Made by a program: the position numbers and the translations under genes | From: Septoria linicola | Lineage: Eukaryota > Ascomycota > Dothideomycetes > Mycosphaerellales > Mycosphaerellaceae | DNA: 64,000 nt | Assembly: GCA_024114885.1 (NCBI GenBank) | Contig: CP099427.1 | Location: 1,674,001 to 1,738,000 of the forward strand | Direction of reading: 5' to 3' | The notes under the pieces: model-generated | Seen by the model: only the letters and a program-made list of their open reading frames with translations | What the model was told of the DNA's origin: nothing | Database searches by the model: none | Shown here: one piece after another, positions 55,323 to 64,000 of the stretch | Layout: every line of letters starts with the position of its first letter | Position numbering within the stretch: position 1 is the first letter of the stretch

Positions 55323-57049
55323 CTACTGGAGACTCAATATCACTGCCCCACTGTTCGGTACCTGAATTGTGAGCTCGCCTTTCCTGACAGCCACACTCTC
55401 ACCACGTGTGACATTGTTCAGCCTGACCGGCCGGCCCTCGTTCAGCTCTGCAGCATAGCTAAACCCATCGAACGTGACACCCGTGATCGCATCACTTCCA
55501 TTCGCGCTAAGCCGCTGCACTGAAGCTCCACGACAACCACGCGGTAGCTGGAAAGTATAGCTCTTGGAAGGACGACCCGCACTCGTCTTCGAAGCATTAT
55601 CAGCAGAAGCATTGTACTCTCTCAGGTTAATCACAGCGATCTTAGCCAGCTTTCCATTGACATAAGAAGCATATGCCGACTCGTCGAAGCGTTGCAAACC
55701 CAGATCGACGACTTGAGGTCGAGACTTGGTGAGGTCGCCGAGGAAAGCCGAAGTGGCAATGTTGCCGTAACATGGCCCATGGGGCTTTGGTCCCCCGAGT
55801 TGTGTTCCTGGTTTCGATGGGCTGCCAGGCTTGATAGCGGTAGTTGGTGCCTTGATGCATATGCCAGCGACCGATTCCACTAGATACTAGTGTGAGGCCA
55901 TAATCTAAACCCCAGAGCGCGGCACCGAAGCTATTCGATAATCCCCCGATCCCCTGTCTGGCGAGAGAGTTGCCTTCACCAAGAACGAATGGAGCGTTCT
56001 TTGGTACCAACTTCTTGTTTGGAATGTTCTGGATTGAGGCTGAGACGGCGAGAAGTTCTTGTTTGGAATGTTCTGGATTGAGGCTGAGACGGCGAGAAGT
56101 TCGTTGACAGCCCGCTTGTTGCTTGTGTGGTTTATGAGAGTGCCTTGTAGAGTAATCCCTGGTTGGCCTCGCGCTGCGATATATCTAGGCAACCAATGTC
56201 AGTAATCACTACAGACCTAACATAAATGATTTTGCTTACTTGTGTTGGGAAAGAATGCCAACAGTATTGTCAGAGTCCAATCCAGCCGAGAAGATCTTCG
56301 CTGCACTGAAATTGATCAATGCAGGGCTGCCAGCAAGCGACGGCGCCAGATACTTGTACACGCTATCCTTTGCCAGATCTGGACATGCTTTTTGAACTTG
56401 ACTCCGAATCTTGCGTGGCCACTCGAGCCATTCTGCAGCATACTGCTCTTCGTTCCGTCCAGACCCACGAGGTGGGTTTGGGCCCGATATTGGCAAAGCG
56501 TAGAAGTCTGGCTCATTACCGAGCTCCCAGCCATAGAACCGATCTCTGAGAGCACGACAGGCATACGGCACAGAATCGAGTAATGCCTGCCGATGCGCGG
56601 TGGAATTGTCAGCGAGGTTGAAACCGTGACTGAAGTGTACTCCCGGCCACGTCTGATACGACTCGAAGAATGCCGGTCCGATCGTCTGATTTGCCGGATA
56701 GTCGGGATTCTGGGCATTGGAAGTACTGCTGGACAGCTGACTTCTGCGACGCATTGAAGAGTGTCAAGTCTTGAGTGTTGCCACCGACGCGGACGAGTGG
56801 TTGGCTGCCAGCATACTTGGCGATGTTGCTCAATAGGATTAGGTTGTACGAGTACGTATTTGGATTTGATCTGTTGCCAGCAAAGTCTGCAAAAGATGAG
56901 AACTCAATGGAGTAGGAGAGAAAGTGCTCGAGAGGACTGTTCGCGTTCTTTGCCGGAGAAGCATCAACTGTGATCTTGTTGGTGTCGACGACTGGTGATA
57001 CGATTGAACGAGCTATCAATGCAAACGATAAATGATTGACTGGTCTCAT
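55323..57049 (-). pseudogene. GH79 (beta-glucuronidase-type) glycoside hydrolase, multiply frameshifted
   Basis: Homology covers a whole enzyme: signal-like start MRPVNHLSFALIARSI, SYSIEFSSFADFAGN, PLVRVGGNTQDLTLFNASQ, NQTIGPAFFESYQTWPGVHFSHGFN, RFYGWELGNEPDFY with the acid/base Glu, a 64-nt intron near 56256-56193, VLGEGNSLARQGIGGLSNSFGAALWGLDYGL with the second catalytic region, WHMHQGTNYRYQAWQPI, YGNIATSAFLG, then the GH79 C-terminal beta domain. The frame changes three times: near 56715 after NASQKSAVQ, at a perfect 44-bp tandem duplication (56012-56099), and near 55766-55780, where an extra CCATGGG-like heptamer precedes YGNIA. GH79 enzymes remove glucuronic acid from arabinogalactan or glycosaminoglycan chains. 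Catalytic motifs remain, so inactivation is recent. Confidence 0.85.
56012..56099. repeat. Perfect 44-bp tandem duplication inside the GH79 gene
   Basis: The unit starting TTCTTGTTTGGAATGTTCTG at 56012 is repeated without a mismatch at 56056. As 44 is not a multiple of three, the second copy shifts the frame. Counting one copy only, the minus strand reads ELLAVSASIQNIPNKKLVPK and continues into FVLGEGNSLA. Confidence 0.95.
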
Positions 57050-57766
57050 TTTGTGAAGTTTCGCGTGTCAGCGATTCTGTATACTAGTAATGCCGGTCGG
57101 ACACAATGCTACTTGTATGCTCTGCTTGCCGAGTTCATACCGTGTGGACACTGCATGTCTAGGTATGGAGTCGATGTCGTCTTCGTTATACTCCACAGAT
57201 GATGCAGGATCCGGGGCATACTCGGTGAGCTGCAGCAGTCCTTCCGATAGCCTACCCATCCTCATTGTGCTGGAAAAGGTTATCAACGCCGCATCGGCAT
57301 ATGAATCCCGTCGCGCAAGGCCGGAAACAAGAGGCGGCAATGCATTTTCATGCACTGCGCACAGTGAATAGTCGCAGAGCTGAACAATCAATGCCTCCTC
57401 CTGCGGGGCAGACAAGCCAACATGCATGCACATCGCGTGCAGTGCGGAAAAGTGGATGGAAAAATGTGGAAATGTTGGGGAAATGTGGAGGCGGGTGTGG
57501 GGGTCTCCGCGCTTCAGTGTCTTTGATGATGCTGTTCGAGGAACGCAGATCCATGTCTAGCTGGCTTGGAAACGAACGTATATAGTGCAGGACTGAGTGA
57601 GTCCCGTGCTGAGCGCATCATCAAAATTTGCCGGTTCGAGCATTGCAGGCTTTCTGCCCCATTCCATTGCAAAGAAGGAAAACATGTAACGATCGTTGGC
57701 CTCAGTAAGTCTCAGCCCTGTGCAGGACCATTCGTAGAACTCGCGGTAGGTTGTGTTTTCGTGGCA
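57050..57766. other. Intergenic, 0.7 kb
   Basis: Upstream of the GH79 pseudogene and downstream of the kelch gene. A G-rich run (AAATGTGGAAATGTTGGGG) lies near 57463-57481. No gene seen. Confidence 0.5.
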
Positions 57767-59826
57767 TTACTCCTCATGTATTGGAGCACTAGGTGAGCGC
57801 CATCGTCTGGGTGCAGGTCCATGGAGGCCTGCTGTTTTAGTGGGGCTTCTGATATTGGGCATCTCGTGGACCGGAGATGACGACTCGTGCACCTGTGGTT
57901 GAGGCGGTGGAGGATAGTATTGCTGTCCAGGTGGAGGAAAGTACAGTTGTGCTTGTGGTGATCCCCAAGTGCCTGACGACAGAGGTGGCGAGACTGGTGG
58001 GCTCTGCTGGCGGTTGAGATCCGGGCTCTGTTGAGAGACTGCACTGATGTGAGACTTGCGCATCGATCCATACAGCATCGAGTTATGAGCAGAAGGCTCT
58101 GACACGTCGACAGCAGGCCGTACTGCCGAAGCCCGAGCTTTCTTCTTGCGTCGCAAGCAGCATAGAGCTAGGCCCAGAAGAAGGACGAGGACAACAACAC
58201 CGCCCACAACGCCGCCAGCAATAGCGCCGATGTTAGTCTTCGATGTGTTTGCACTAGGTGAGACGCCAGTTGACGTTGACGTTGGCACAGCTCTAGTCGC
58301 TGTCCGCGCTGTGAGAGGAGCCTTGCGGCCAAGATAGACGCGCAAATCATCTTCGCCCCAGGTTGGAGGTGCCTGCAGTGTAGCGGAACCTGTAGCACTT
58401 GAATCTCGTCAGCAAACCTTCGCCATTGAGACACTTCCGCCACATACCTGCCACCGATGACTTCTGTCACATAGGGTGGGACTTGATAGTCCGTAATGTT
58501 TGGCAAGTATTGATACCACGCTGCACCATCTACGTTGCGAGATCCTAGGTTCAGATTATGCTGTCCTTGGAATGTCGGGCGCATCTAGAATGAAACACGA
58601 AGACATGAGCATAGTTCGTAGTCTGACGAGATGTGACCATCCGCGACCACTCTTCTGTCTGAACGGGCTAGGGTTGAGCACCGAATTGATACACTTACCA
58701 CACAGATTATCGGTGGAATTCGGGAAGAATCCACGCATGACGATCATCTGTCCCTTCTGCACAATGTCACAGCTCGCAGAATGATGCGGTCTAAGCTCTG
58801 AGGTGAATTTGTTGGTCCACGTGAACGAGGGTAGTGACAGTGTCCAGACATCATTGAAGCCATACCCATCTACATCGTATGGGGGAGGGCCACCATAAAG
58901 GTAGAAGTTGTAGCTCGATCGGTCCTCTGGCCAGCGTACACCGCCGCAAAAGCGTCGTCGCATAGGCGGAGTAGGTCCAGATGTTTGTTGGGTGTATGAC
59001 ACGCCTGACGCTATGTCGTAGAGATAGATAGTGTTCATGGGCACGCCGACATAGTAGCCGGTAGAGTTCTGCTCTACGCCTCCGAGATAGACGAGCAAAC
59101 CGCCATCGGATGCAGGTATGTAGAACATAGATCCTTCAGCGCGGCGTGCATTTCCAAATGGCACCGCTCGCCAGTCGTTCTCAACAAAGTTGTATATGAT
59201 GAGATCTGTCTGTCCAACCGCTCCAGTGGAGTATGATGATTCGCTCGTGTTGTTGGTCCAGCCGCCGTAGTAGTAGCCAACTCCTTTGTTCGGGTCTACT
59301 GCGCTGGCACCATACGCTGGTGGCTCGATCGCAGCAATGGTCTGAGCTGTTGGCGTCTTGTTCCAAGTACCGTAGAGGACATCGTAGATCCACAGCGTGT
59401 AAAGCTCCGAGTTCTCGTTGGTATCCCGATTCCTAGTCGCAGTCAGAGTTGTGCTGCCCATTATGCTCGACATGCTTACTGTCCGCCAAAGAGGTAGAAG
59501 AGCTTGTTGACATCATCAGCCCACAGGGCGCCTCCAGCAACGACCGGCACTTCCGGGTCTTTAGACAGGTTCTTGTATTGCACAGGGAAGTTCAAGTTGT
59601 CGTTGTTACTAAGATCCGCGTAGAGTAAGTATGGGTTGGTCAGGTTTTGTGCCCCTGGTGCATATTGGTCGCCATAGCTAACATATCCACCATCGATGAA
59701 CAGCTTGTTGTTCACGACTGTAGTCTGGTGCGACCATCGTCGGCAAAAGTCGGTCAAAGGATCTTGCTGACATGTTGCCACGCCAATCAAACAAGCTAGG
59801 AGAAGTAAGCAGTAGTGCCATTCCAT
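57767..59826 (-). CDS. Kelch-repeat (galactose-oxidase-like propeller) membrane protein
   Basis: Four exons: 59826-59480, 59432-58699, 58565-58448 and 58397-57767, with introns of 47, 133 and 50 nt, giving 609 residues. A signal peptide (HYCLLLLACLIGVATCQ) is followed by kelch blades: FCRRWSHQTTVVNNKLFIDGGYV, VNKLFYLFGGQ, LWIYDVLYGTWNKTP, GVGYYYGGWTN, GGLLVYLGGVEQN, NTIYLYDIASGVSYTQ, FNFYLYGG-type YNFYLYGG, FNDVWTLSLPSFTWTN and VTEVIGGS. A transmembrane helix at about 455-482 (IGAIAGGVVGGVVVLVLLLGLALCC) stops at RRKKK. The cytosolic tail is Pro/Gln-rich. Propeller outside, single helix and disordered tail is a recurrent surface-protein layout in Pezizomycotina; ligand unknown. The CCAAG acceptor of the 133-nt intron was chosen because the nearer TTCTAG breaks the frame. 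Confidence 0.82.
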
Positions 59827-60815
59827 CGTAGTATCAGGATGAAACGAGGTGTGTTGGAACAAGAAGACCAGGATGTGACGCGAGCATGCGACCTTACCTT
59901 TGAGGACGCGACAAACACTCTTCCCGGACTCATCATGTCATGCCTGAGATTGTCGACTCTTGATACCAATAATTTGTCTCTGCTGTCCCGTGGGCTGAGG
60001 AGAAGAGGCCGCAGTCTACTTCCGAATGGCTTGCATGAGCTTGCAAAGTCCTGCATGGTGGTGCAGAATTGTCGTCGAGCACTATAGCTCGAGCAGAAAT
60101 ACTCGGATTATGATGGCGTGAGCTCAGCAAAAGCAGCTTCCCGAGCGAGCGACTCATGATCTGTCCGAATGCTGACGGCGCCACGATACCGTATAGAGAC
60201 TGCGCAAACCTCACGCGGAAGAGCCATGGCTCTGCATAATCTGCAGAAATTGTCGCCCGCAGAAGCGCAAGGACATCTTTTGAGATGTCATAGGCAGAAG
60301 CAAATTACTGCACAAGGCTGAAGGAAATCGTCTCGCGACGCTTGGCCAAATCCAGACGATGGCTTGCATGAGAGCATGTATTTTGGGAGCTCTGCATGCT
60401 TCAGCCTTACACAGCCCCAAGGTCCAGATCTTGCGACCGAGTTGTTCGGCTTCTTCGATGATGTTAATTCGTGATGTCGATAGAGTGATGATCGGCTGTC
60501 TTGTGGCGGACTGTAGATGTTGGTGGCTTCAGGACGCGACGCGTTGCAGCTCGACTGCAGTTCGGCCGTACACGTTGTAAGTGCTGCGCCTCTTGCACCG
60601 GGTATTAGTACATTGACAGAGTGCGTAGGTGGTAGACAGCTGCTCTTGAAGGAGAATTGCGTGAGTTCAGACGTCGTGAGTGACGCGAGGTGGGAGTGGA
60701 GGGCGGACACGAAGACGCGTTTCGAACCTGCCAAGATTTCGGGACCGATCGAACATTGATGGATTATACTCATCTGCTGCGAAGACATGACAATAGTTCA
60801 TATTCACTTCTAAAC
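59827..60815. other. Intergenic, 1.0 kb
   Basis: Promoter of the kelch gene and 3' flank of the GT64 gene. Short frames only; nothing supported. Confidence 0.5.
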
Positions 60816-62118
60816 TCATTGACCTAACCCATATCTCCCTCCGCGATGCGATGTGGGATTCTTCAAGTGATCCACTGTCTTGACCCTCTGGACGACCACA
60901 TCCGAAGTCACAAGCGTCTCCGCTCCAAAAGCCTCATTGAAATGCCGAACGCATGCCTCACGAGCTTTGATATGGCCCTTCGCCTTTGATATACCATTCT
61001 TCTTGCCAATGTCGGTCTTTGAGATAGCGTCCACGTAGAGTGGAGGGATACGAGTGTGATGGGCGTGGAGGAAAGCCATGAGCACGTCTTCGCAGTTTAG
61101 ATCTGGTGGTGCTGTCAGTACTGGCAGTGAGGATTGAGGATGGTTGGTGTATGCACTCACGTTCATCGACGTATCCACGAAGCGATGTCATCCTGGCATC
61201 TGTGGACCAGTATGCGTTCATCCAGTCGACGTGATAGAAGGCAGCCTTGGTCAGGACCATACTGCGTAATCAAGTCAGCACACCAGCCCGCATCGCGCCT
61301 TTGTCAGATCTTCATACCTGTAGTCTTTCCACGGAGCATCGTATATAAGATCCTGCTTCTTACTACTGCGTATGGTGCGGGCAACAAAGCCGGCCATCCT
61401 TTTCCGTCCCAAGTCGTGTTCTTTCCATCTCTGATACCCAAATTCAATGTCTTCCGGCTCAAGGATGAAGTCGTCATCCACAGCCAGCACACAATTCGTC
61501 TTGATATTCTTGGTCCTCCGGAACCGCTCGTTGAGCCCAACGACGCTTCGCTGCTCGATCACGACCGGAGTCTGATAGGTGTCGAGGCTATTGACGAAGG
61601 AAGGCGTATCTTTGTATTCGAGCTCAGTCCAGAGCAGCACTACTATTCGGCGTAGGCTGGATATATTCCCATTGGCGTAGTTTTCGAGGAACTCAGGCAG
61701 CGCTTGGGGTCGAGTGTAGGCGGGCACGACCAGTCTTGAGTGGATGCCATCAGCTCAATCCTTCCCCTACATCGACTAAGTGTCGCACTCACGTAAAGCC
61801 ATCCTCCTCGCTAGTCCTCTGCTCTCCAAGAATCGGGGTTAATCCATCATCAGTAGTCAGTCCCGAGACGTGCTCAAACGTGCCGGCATCGTGTCGCAGC
61901 CAACCTGTCAGAAGAAGTAAGAACAACAACGAGAAAGCACAAGCTACGACGAGAGGTCGCCGCTCGGCCAGAAAGGATCCCGCAGGCATATCATGTGTGG
62001 TCGAACATCCTTCGAAGATCCACTTGTGGTCGTATCCGTATACCTTGTTATTATAGGTTCCTACAAAGCTCTTAATTTTTGTACTCCAATCTTGGTGACG
62101 AGGCGCTGTGGCGGCCAC
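60816..62118 (-). CDS. GT64 (exostosin-like) glycosyltransferase, type II membrane protein
   Basis: Four exons: 62118-61793, 61734-61318, 61261-61161 and 61102-60816, with introns of 58, 56 and 58 nt, giving 376 residues. A short cytosolic part precedes a membrane anchor at about 55-75 (PLVVACAFSLLFLLLLTGW). The catalytic region follows the EXTL/GT64 pattern: LVVPAYTRPQALPEFLENY, RIVVLLWTELEYKDTP, RSVVGLNERFRRTKNIKTNCVLAVDDDFIL with the metal-binding DDD, FGYQRWKEHDLGRKRMAGFVART, MVLTKAAFYHVDW and DEHLNCEDVLMAFL. GT64 enzymes transfer N-acetylhexosamine or glucuronic acid from UDP-sugars in the Golgi; in fungi the acceptor, perhaps a sphingolipid or wall glycan, is not established. All splice joins restore conserved motifs. 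Confidence 0.88.
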
Positions 62119-63300
62119 GCGAAACGAACATCGAGCCGCTAACTAGTGGAGATCGGCATGTTCTTGATGCGGTGTCTATCCCGTGGCCAGCGTTGCAGAC
62201 TTCATAGCAGGCTGTCGAGCCTGTATTTCCAGAGCTGTGCTAAGAAGCGCGACAGCTGTAGTATTGAAGCATCTCGGAAGGATCGTGCTTGGATCCGTGG
62301 TTCTACCAGACGGCTCTAACTAGGCGCCTTGACGATGTTGCCAAGAAATCGAGGACTTACGATGAACTACAGCATTGCCTCGAATGTAGATTGTGCAATG
62401 ACAATATGCGTGATCAATGAGTAAGAGTCTGATCCAATTACTCGCAACCAGTGCCTTAAGATGAAATGTCATAAGTCAGTGTCTGACCAAGCAATGGGAC
62501 GAGCTGATGGACATGTTCCCAGACAGCATACGATGAGGAATAGCATCATCGGAACGTGAACTGTCCGACAACATCAGGCGAAGTCAACAGGTGAACGTCT
62601 TGTGCGATCCGTTACATGGCAGGCCTTGAAGAGATACTTGGTCTTTCCGGACTGTTCCCTGACTTCAGGAGGCAGACCAGCACTGCGTCGAGTTGCTGTA
62701 CACTTCCTACAACATGTACATTTTTGGAAATTTGGATAGTTCGACGATGGTCGATTTTTCAGGTCAGCTTCGAGCCTGCATGTTCCATGATTTACAAACA
62801 AAGTAATGAGACCAAACTGAATCTGCGATGTCACTCAACCAACGGGGAAGTCATCCGTATCGAGGTCGTCGTCGTCCCAGTAATATATTTAGTAAACCCT
62901 AAGATAGCCCATGGGTACGACAAATATGGAGAGCGGAAGAAGAGCTTTTATGTCTCCACCGAGGGCCATCGCCGGTCTTGTATGGCGATTGAGAGTGCAT
63001 CTGGCCTTCCCAAACTTGTACCGGTAAGCTCATCTCGTGTGCAAGACATGTCGGAGAAGAGACGCAGGAAAGCTAGTGGGGAGAGGGCGGAGAGAGGGCG
63101 ACGAATGCAGCCATCCGCTAGCGGCGAGCACGTGCCGTCGCCCTGCTATTGGACCTCACTTGTAGGTCCTCCTCGGCACAACTTCGCAGCTTCGTCACCG
63201 TGGTCGTGAAGCATTGGAGGAGGAGAAGCAGGACAGGCTGCGCGTATGCATACTATCCCATAGATTGACCAAGGACTGTGGCCATGGTAGTGCTGCGAGC
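62119..63300. promoter_or_regulatory. Divergent intergenic region, 1.2 kb
   Basis: Between the GT64 start and the next plus-strand gene. The 197-codon frame at 62616-63209 shows no domain or coding bias and is taken as chance. Purine-rich stretch at 63054-63100. Confidence 0.5.
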
Positions 63301-64000
63301 ATGTATCGCACCAACGATCCTCGCTTCCGACGGCGCATCAATGATCTGACGCATACGCTCGAGTCGGCCAACGAGGCCACGCAGAGCGGCATCTACATAT
63401 TCGGCCAGAACTATGTCCGGCCGTGCTTCGAGAGTATTGGATCATGCTTTGCGACCTGTATCGACGCAAGCTGTCCGAGTCTGAACTTGAGCCAGCGCGA
63501 TAGAGTGCGACGACAACGGGTCCGTGGCCAGACTCGAGGCCGCGCAGAGTTGAGTTTCGATTTCTACGATGATTGGGACGAGGACGAGAACGATGGCCTG
63601 CTAGGATGGGGAAACGACGAGTTTGACAGGCTCGTAGCGGGCAGCGGAGCGCATAGTTATGGCACGACCGTCGAGGCGCAACCAGGACGACAGAAAGGCA
63701 TGTCATATCCCAAGGCGCGCAGGAAAAGTCTTATCGAAGGCGAAGATCCTACTGTGATACCTGGGAGTAGTGGTGGTTTCCTGCGTAAGCTCTTCGGCGG
63801 GTCCAAGGACTTGCGATACAAGCCTAGTGCGGCTGACCTGCAAGAACATCCTGGAGCACGAAAGACCAGAGCGCGAGACCTCACAGAAGGCGAAGCGCTG
63901 TTGGAAGAAGACGAGCATAGAATCACGAGAGGCAAAGGTCGCGCGAGAAGTGGCACTCAGGGTAGTCACAATACCACGAGCAGCTACAGTAGTCGAGGCG
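63301..64000 (+). CDS. Conserved fungal protein of unknown function, 5' part
   Basis: Open from ATG 63301 to the window edge, 233 codons with no stop, so the gene is cut by the window. It begins MYRTNDPRFRRRINDLTHTLESANEATQ and contains GIYIFGQNYVRPCFESIGSCFATC, with four Cys in about 20 residues, then RGRAELSFDFYDDWDEDENDGLLGWGNDEFDRLVAG. The remainder is basic and Ser/Gly-rich (KARRKSLIEGEDPTVIPGSSGGFLRKLFGG). The N-terminal 110 residues look strongly constrained and resemble a widespread ascomycete family without a named function. The Cys-rich stretch could be membrane-associated or palmitoylated; that is a guess. Confidence 0.7.
   Translation, partial: MYRTNDPRFRRRINDLTHTLESANEATQSGIYIFGQNYVRPCFESIGSCFATCIDASCPSLNLSQRDRVRRQRVRGQTRGRAELSFDFYDDWDEDENDGLLGWGNDEFDRLVAGSGAHSYGTTVEAQPGRQKGMSYPKARRKSLIEGEDPTVIPGSSGGFLRKLFGGSKDLRYKPSAADLQEHPGARKTRARDLTEGEALLEEDEHRITRGKGRARSGTQGSHNTTSSYSSRG

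Noticed and set aside
58566..58698. Kelch gene acceptor at TTCTAG before the ATGCGC near 58584
   Set aside because: It breaks the frame; the CCAAG acceptor at 58566 gives CGQHNLNLGS in phase.
60288..60788. 166-codon minus-strand frame between the kelch and GT64 genes
   Set aside because: No recognisable motif; Ser/Leu-rich composition typical of chance frames.
62616..63209. 197-codon plus-strand frame upstream of the edge gene
   Set aside because: No domain, mixed composition, and it overlaps the expected promoter of the gene at 63301.
1..64000. CRISPR array, bacterial operon or secondary-metabolite cluster
   Set aside because: Spliced eukaryotic genes throughout, no regular spacer-repeat array, and no polyketide synthase, NRPS or terpene synthase.

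Overview
The window is nuclear DNA of a filamentous ascomycete, most likely a Dothideomycete of the Capnodiales/Mycosphaerellales kind. The evidence is short spliceosomal introns (mostly 47-59 nt, with GTAAGT/GTATGT donors and CTGAC/CTAAC branch sites), two HET-domain genes, a Zn2Cys6 regulator, an F-box gene of a style common in Mycosphaerella relatives, and a transposon saturated with RIP mutations. RIP is the repeat-induced C-to-T change in CpA context found in filamentous ascomycetes. The class assignment is inference; the kingdom and phylum are secure. No tRNA, rRNA or CRISPR array was seen.

Layout. 1-1.75 kb: RIP-ruined Fot1/pogo-type DNA transposon, minus strand, running off the left edge. 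1.8-5.9 kb: housekeeping genes: a Dia2/Pof3-like TPR/F-box/LRR protein, the ER/Golgi cargo factor SVP26 and the rRNA methyltransferase BUD23. 8.1-17.7 kb: a SAM-PH protein, a 2.8-kb non-coding stretch, a Pro1/NosA-like Zn2Cys6 factor and a conserved fungal unknown. 17.8-25.2 kb: two paralogous large dynamin-like GTPases on the minus strand, separated by an exon-like fragment and an imperfect tandem repeat of about 214 bp. 25.6-29.1 kb: the unfolded-protein-response sensor IRE1. 30.6-35.1 kb: an N2227 methyltransferase and an intact HET protein. 35.6-43.7 kb: eIF3m, an F-box protein, the RNA helicase DED1 and a small secreted NTF2-like protein. 43.9-57 kb: sound genes (POL31, arylamine N-acetyltransferase, an arrestin-like adaptor, a secreted Ser/Thr/Pro-rich protein) mixed with three broken ones: a flavin monooxygenase with an internal deletion, a HET gene with a frameshift and stop, and a GH79 glycosidase broken partly by a perfect 44-bp tandem duplication. 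57.8-64 kb: a membrane-anchored kelch protein, a GT64 glycosyltransferase and a conserved gene cut by the right edge.

How the genes relate. They do not form one pathway or a secondary-metabolite cluster. Conserved core genes (replication, translation, rRNA modification, secretory pathway) alternate with fast-evolving accessory genes (HET, GTPases, GH79, monooxygenase, secreted proteins). The most unusual element is the tandem GTPase pair, which shares an intron position inside the G domain although one copy has lost the segment between the G domain and the stalk. The cluster of recently broken accessory genes at 44-57 kb is the second point of interest. Exon structures were built by hand from splice signals and reading frame and carry no transcript support.
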